Assembly (NCBI RefSeq): GCF_003858635.1
Contig: NZ_RQJO01000008.1
Span: forward strand, 620,001 to 684,000
Length of the DNA stretch: 64,000 nucleotides
Reading direction: 5' to 3'
Source of the DNA: Larkinella rosea
GTDB lineage: Bacteria > Bacteroidota > Bacteroidia > Cytophagales > Spirosomataceae
In this document: positions 60,851 through 64,000 of the stretch, piece after piece
How positions within the stretch are numbered: position 1 is the stretch's first letter
Layout: each line of letters begins with the position of its first letter
The notes under the pieces: model-generated
What the model saw: the letters and a program-made list of their open reading frames with translations, nothing else
What the model was told of the DNA's origin: nothing
Database searches by the model: none
Position numbers and translations under genes: made by a program

Positions 60851-63196
60851 TTACTCGGCTTTGACTAAAATCCGGATGTCGGTATTGCGGCCTTTGTCGT
60901 CGGCGCAGGAAATTTTCAACGAGCCGGGTTGCGGACTGAAGAAAACGCCTTCCGTGGGAGCGGCTTTTCGGTACAGTTTGTCGTTCAGGTACCAGTACAC
61001 CACTTTCACCTCGTTGTCGGCCTGGCAACTGAGCTGCAACTGCTGGGGCTGATGCGGATTGATGAAATACTCGCTGCCGTTGTTCAGACTGACAATCTGC
61101 GGCCCCTGCTGGGCAAAGACCCGCGTACAGGCCGGGTTGTGGGGCGGTATTTTCGAGTACGGAATCCGGCGGCTCTCGTAAAACGCAATCAGTTCCGGTG
61201 CCAGATTGGGATAAAACCGGCGAACCGCGCCATCCGCATCGGAGCCGTTTTGGTCGGGTAAACAATGAGCGCAGTACGAAACCGTGCCGACTGCGTTGGT
61301 CCAGACGGCTTTCTGGTGCTGACAGCGGTGATACGGCGAAACGCCCATAATGGCGTAATCGACAATTTTGTGTTCGCAGGCTTCACCCGGCACGTCACCG
61401 GTTTCCGCGCACACCTGGCGCATCGACAAACTTTCTGGCATCCGAAACCAGCCGCTCGATGAGTTGTAATCAATCGTATTAAATAGGCTGAATAACAGCG
61501 GAGTAGCAATGTTGGCTCCGCTCAGTTCCGGCACCCCCTCGCCCGAAAAATTACCGACCCAGACGCCCACCGTATACCGTTTGTTGTAGCCGATGCTCCA
61601 CGCATCCCGACGCCCGTAGGATGTACCGGTTTTCCAGGCGATGCGCGGCAAGTGGTAGCTGTTATCGAAGTTGTTGGGCAAATCCGGGCGGGTGATCTGC
61701 GTGAGCGTGTTCGTAATCAAAAATGCCGCATCCTCCGAAATCAGGCGGCTTTTTTTCGCGGGAGCATCCGATTGATTTGGCGCAACAAAGTTGAGGTTGC
61801 TCATTTGACCTCCGTTGGCGAATGCCGCAAACAGGCGCATGAGTTCTTCCAGTGTGACGCCACAACCGCCGAGAATGATCGACAAACCCAGCCCTGTCGA
61901 CTGCTTTTTGATGGTTTCAAAGCCGGCTTTTTTCAGGGACTCGACAAACGTTGGTGTGCTGATCTGCTGTAGGGTTTTCACCGCCGGAACATTCAGCGAG
62001 TTCGCCAGCGCCGATTCAACGGTGATGGGACCGTAAAATTGCCGGTCGTAATTCTCGGGTTCGTAGCCCGAAAAGCTCGTTGGTACATCATTCAGCACGG
62101 TTTTGGGCGTCATCAGCCCCTTGTCGAACGCCAGCGCGTAGAGCAGCGGTTTTAGCGTACTGCCCGGCGACCGCACCGCCCGGACGCCATCGACCTGCCC
62201 GCCGTCGTAACCGTTCGCAAAATCCGCCGAGCCGACGTACGCTTCCACCGCCATCGTCTGGTTATTGATCACCAGAACAGCCGCGTTGTGAATGTTCATC
62301 GCCCGCACCCGCCCGACGTAATTGGCCACCAGTTGTTCGGCCTGCGCCTGCCGGTTGGGCTTTATTAACGTATGAATAATCGGCTGGTCGGGATTGCTTT
62401 TCTTCAAGCGCAGCGACAGGTGAGGAGCGAGTTTGGGCAGGGCCCGCCGGTGGGCGTCGAGCGGTTCGTTCAGCGCGTCGTTAATCGCTTCGGCAGTAAA
62501 CAGATCGGTTTTTCGGAAGCGATTCAGCCAGCGGTTTCGTTCCTGAACAATGAGCTTGTTGCTCAAACCGAGTCGCAGGCTCGACGGGCGGTTGGGAATG
62601 ATCGTCAGCGTCGTGATTTCAGCCAGACTCAGCAACTGGGGCGGTTTTCCGAAATACAGCATCGACGCCGATTTGATGCCTTCCACGTTGCCGCCGTACG
62701 GAATCAGGTTTAGGTACAGTTGCAGAATTTCGTCTTTGGAATAAAACAGTTCCAGTTGAACCGCCCGAAAAAGCTCGATGATTTTACTGCCGTACGTGCG
62801 TTTCCGGGGTTCCAGCAGCCGGACCACCTGCATCGTAATCGTGGAAGCACCCGAGGTTCGGCGGCCGGTGGTCAGGTTACGAAAAACCGCCCGCGCCATC
62901 GAAACCGGGTTAAAACCGGGGTGGTAATAGAAATAATTGTCTTCCTTGTGTAAAATGGTTTTTCGCAAAACCGGCGTTATTTCGTCCAGTTCCGTGACCA
63001 GCCGCCATTTGTCGTCGTCACTAAGGAAGGCATGGAGAATGGTTCCGTCGGCCGCCGTGATGATGGTCGAATAGCGCGGGCGGACTTTCAGCGGAAAAAC
63101 CAGATTCAGACCCAAAAACAGCATCAGCATCGCGACCAAGGCTTTTACCCAGCGCCGTTGCCAGACTTTTTTGGTGATGTAACGTAATTTTTCCAA
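60851..63196 (-). CDS. pbpC: Penicillin-binding protein 1C
   Basis: 781 residues. Membrane anchor 20-36; glycosyltransferase (GT51) domain with catalytic Glu85 in HKEDNYFYYHPG; transpeptidase domain with Ser346 in RSPGSTLKPLLYA (SxxK), SxN near residue 398 and the KTGTSYGRRDAW motif; C-terminal BiPBP_C domain. The FQ/PBP1C-type enzyme polymerises and cross-links peptidoglycan. It is preceded by an unusual gap before a divergent MBL-fold gene. Confidence 0.95.
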   Translation of the reverse strand: MEKLRYITKKVWQRRWVKALVAMLMLFLGLNLVFPLKVRPRYSTIITAADGTILHAFLSDDDKWRLVTELDEITPVLRKTILHKEDNYFYYHPGFNPVSMARAVFRNLTTGRRTSGASTITMQVVRLLEPRKRTYGSKIIELFRAVQLELFYSKDEILQLYLNLIPYGGNVEGIKSASMLYFGKPPQLLSLAEITTLTIIPNRPSSLRLGLSNKLIVQERNRWLNRFRKTDLFTAEAINDALNEPLDAHRRALPKLAPHLSLRLKKSNPDQPIIHTLIKPNRQAQAEQLVANYVGRVRAMNIHNAAVLVINNQTMAVEAYVGSADFANGYDGGQVDGVRAVRSPGSTLKPLLYALAFDKGLMTPKTVLNDVPTSFSGYEPENYDRQFYGPITVESALANSLNVPAVKTLQQISTPTFVESLKKAGFETIKKQSTGLGLSIILGGCGVTLEELMRLFAAFANGGQMSNLNFVAPNQSDAPAKKSRLISEDAAFLITNTLTQITRPDLPNNFDNSYHLPRIAWKTGTSYGRRDAWSIGYNKRYTVGVWVGNFSGEGVPELSGANIATPLLFSLFNTIDYNSSSGWFRMPESLSMRQVCAETGDVPGEACEHKIVDYAIMGVSPYHRCQHQKAVWTNAVGTVSYCAHCLPDQNGSDADGAVRRFYPNLAPELIAFYESRRIPYSKIPPHNPACTRVFAQQGPQIVSLNNGSEYFINPHQPQQLQLSCQADNEVKVVYWYLNDKLYRKAAPTEGVFFSPQPGSLKISCADDKGRNTDIRILVKAE

Positions 63197-63341
63197 TATG
63201 CAATCCTTTAACCGGTTGCCGTAAAAATCAGTTTATGAAACAGCTATCGTTTAGCGTCTCTTGCAGGCAATGAAAAGCGCTGATCGCTCCGGCGGTTTGG
63301 TTTCGCGCTTTCGTTCTTTCACTTTTTCACCCATTTTTCTG

Positions 63342-64000
63342 ATGAAACTTCAATTTTTTGGGGCAGCCCGCACCGTAACGGGCAGTAAGCACCTGATTAC
63401 CACCCAACGCGGAACGAAAATCCTGCTCGATTGCGGCTTGTTTCAGGGCATCAATACCGACGACCTGAACCAGGATTTTCGGTTTAAAGCCGCCGAAGTC
63501 GATTATCTAATCCTGTCGCACGCCCACATCGATCACTGCGGATTGATTCCGCGCCTGGTTCGTCAGGGCTTTACCGGGCCGATTTACTGTACCCCCGCCA
63601 CCGCCGATCTCTGCCACCTGATGCTGCTGGACAGTGCCCACATTCAGGAAAAAGACCTCGAACGGGTGAACAAGCGCCGGGAGCGCCAGGGCCGGGCATT
63701 GCTCGATATTCTGTACGAAACCGATGACGTGGAACGCGCCCTTGCGCTGCTAAAACCGGTCAATTACGACGAAACATTCTGGATCAACCGCGATGAAGTC
63801 AATGTTTTGTTTACCGATACCGCCCATTTGCTCGGCAGTGCCGCCATCAGCCTGACTGTCCACGAAACCGGTCCAACCGGCGAACCGGTGGAGAAGCGCG
63901 TGTTTTTTAGTGGCGACATTGGCCGACCGCACGACAAGATACTCAAAATGCCGGAGCCGTTTCCACAGGCCGATTACATTCTTTGCGAATCGACGTACGG
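63342..64000 (+). CDS. MBL-fold metallo-hydrolase, RNA-processing type (partial, 3' end missing)
   Basis: 219 codons visible; the C-terminus lies beyond the window. The start is ATG 63342 (MKLQFFGAARTVTGSKHL). Two-metal motif HAHIDHCG (SHAHIDHCGLIPRLV) is complete, followed by a hallmark LFTDTAHLLGSA and SGDIGR; this pattern fits the YSH1/CPSF beta-CASP group of ribonuclease-like MBL enzymes. Mn2+/Zn2+ dependent hydrolysis of nucleic acid is inferred. Confidence 0.9.
   Translation, partial: MKLQFFGAARTVTGSKHLITTQRGTKILLDCGLFQGINTDDLNQDFRFKAAEVDYLILSHAHIDHCGLIPRLVRQGFTGPIYCTPATADLCHLMLLDSAHIQEKDLERVNKRRERQGRALLDILYETDDVERALALLKPVNYDETFWINRDEVNVLFTDTAHLLGSAAISLTVHETGPTGEPVEKRVFFSGDIGRPHDKILKMPEPFPQADYILCESTY

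Noticed and set aside
1-64000. CRISPR array, prophage, complete insertion sequence, rRNA or tRNA genes
   Set aside because: I looked through all gaps for direct repeats of CRISPR size, transposase motifs, and tRNA T-loop sequences and saw none. The tandem ATTCATT and CATCATCC tracts are too short and irregular to be arrays.

Overview
The window looks like chromosome of a Bacteroidota member of the order Cytophagales, most likely family Spirosomaceae (Larkinella or Spirosoma type). Evidence: a type IX secretion (T9SS) sorting domain, two-component 'propeller' sensor kinases of LytS/LytTR type, DUF4296, DUF2480, bacillithiol BshC, inositol oxygenase, paired Gfo/Idh/MocA, DUF1080 and ThuA sugar proteins, and several promoters of the Bacteroidota form TTG-N20-TAnnTTTG. 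No rRNA, tRNA, CRISPR array, complete insertion sequence or prophage was seen. Both window edges cut a gene (DUF1501 protein on the left, metallo-beta-lactamase-fold hydrolase on the right).

Layout. 1-5.7 kb: end of a DUF1501 gene, a class C-like serine hydrolase, a VOC protein, a uracil-DNA-glycosylase-like protein and two small membrane proteins; somewhat AT-rich. 5.8-12 kb: aldehyde dehydrogenase, then a MarR regulator divergent from an EmrA-EmrB-TolC tripartite efflux operon whose promoter carries MarR-type operators. 12.1-16.1 kb: acyl carrier protein, ComB phosphatase, GcvT, a secreted protein, a Uma2 protein. 16.1-17.1 kb: AT-rich island holding a DUF5677 gene broken by a one-base frameshift. 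17.3-19.1 kb: YdeI-like protein, unusual SGNH-like protein, small HTH protein. 19.1-27.4 kb: operon of a T9SS-exported subtilase, a 1040-residue propeller histidine kinase and its LytTR response regulator, with a small secreted protein upstream. 27.9-35.8 kb: polyprenol-phosphate mannosyltransferase, HemG-type oxidase with DUF4296, a DUF58/membrane/VWA (Bat-like) cluster, RNase HII, a lipoprotein, DUF2480. 35.8-39 kb: TsaB, CtpA-type protease, RnpA, RpmH. 39-44.4 kb: M61 peptidase, a low-GC HxlR/SDR/NTF2 cassette, GH30 glycosidase. 44.5-50.7 kb: UvrB, RF1, lipoprotein, DUF2975 with an XRE regulator, second serine hydrolase. 50.8-64 kb: Gfo/Idh/MocA, DUF1080, PadR, BshC, 5-FCL, inositol oxygenase with a sodium/solute symporter, NUDIX, ThuA, second Gfo/Idh/MocA, PBP1C, MBL-fold hydrolase.

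Two genome-scale signals stand out beyond the genes. First, the octamer AAAACCGC (or GCGGTTTT) occurs about 60 times in 64 kb by eye, against about 2 expected, on both strands and mostly inside genes. Second, many gene junctions hold long, near-perfect palindromes (arms 22-46 bp). Some fall into sequence families with two or three copies here; some overlap stop codons or encode protein ends. Neither signal matches a named element I know.
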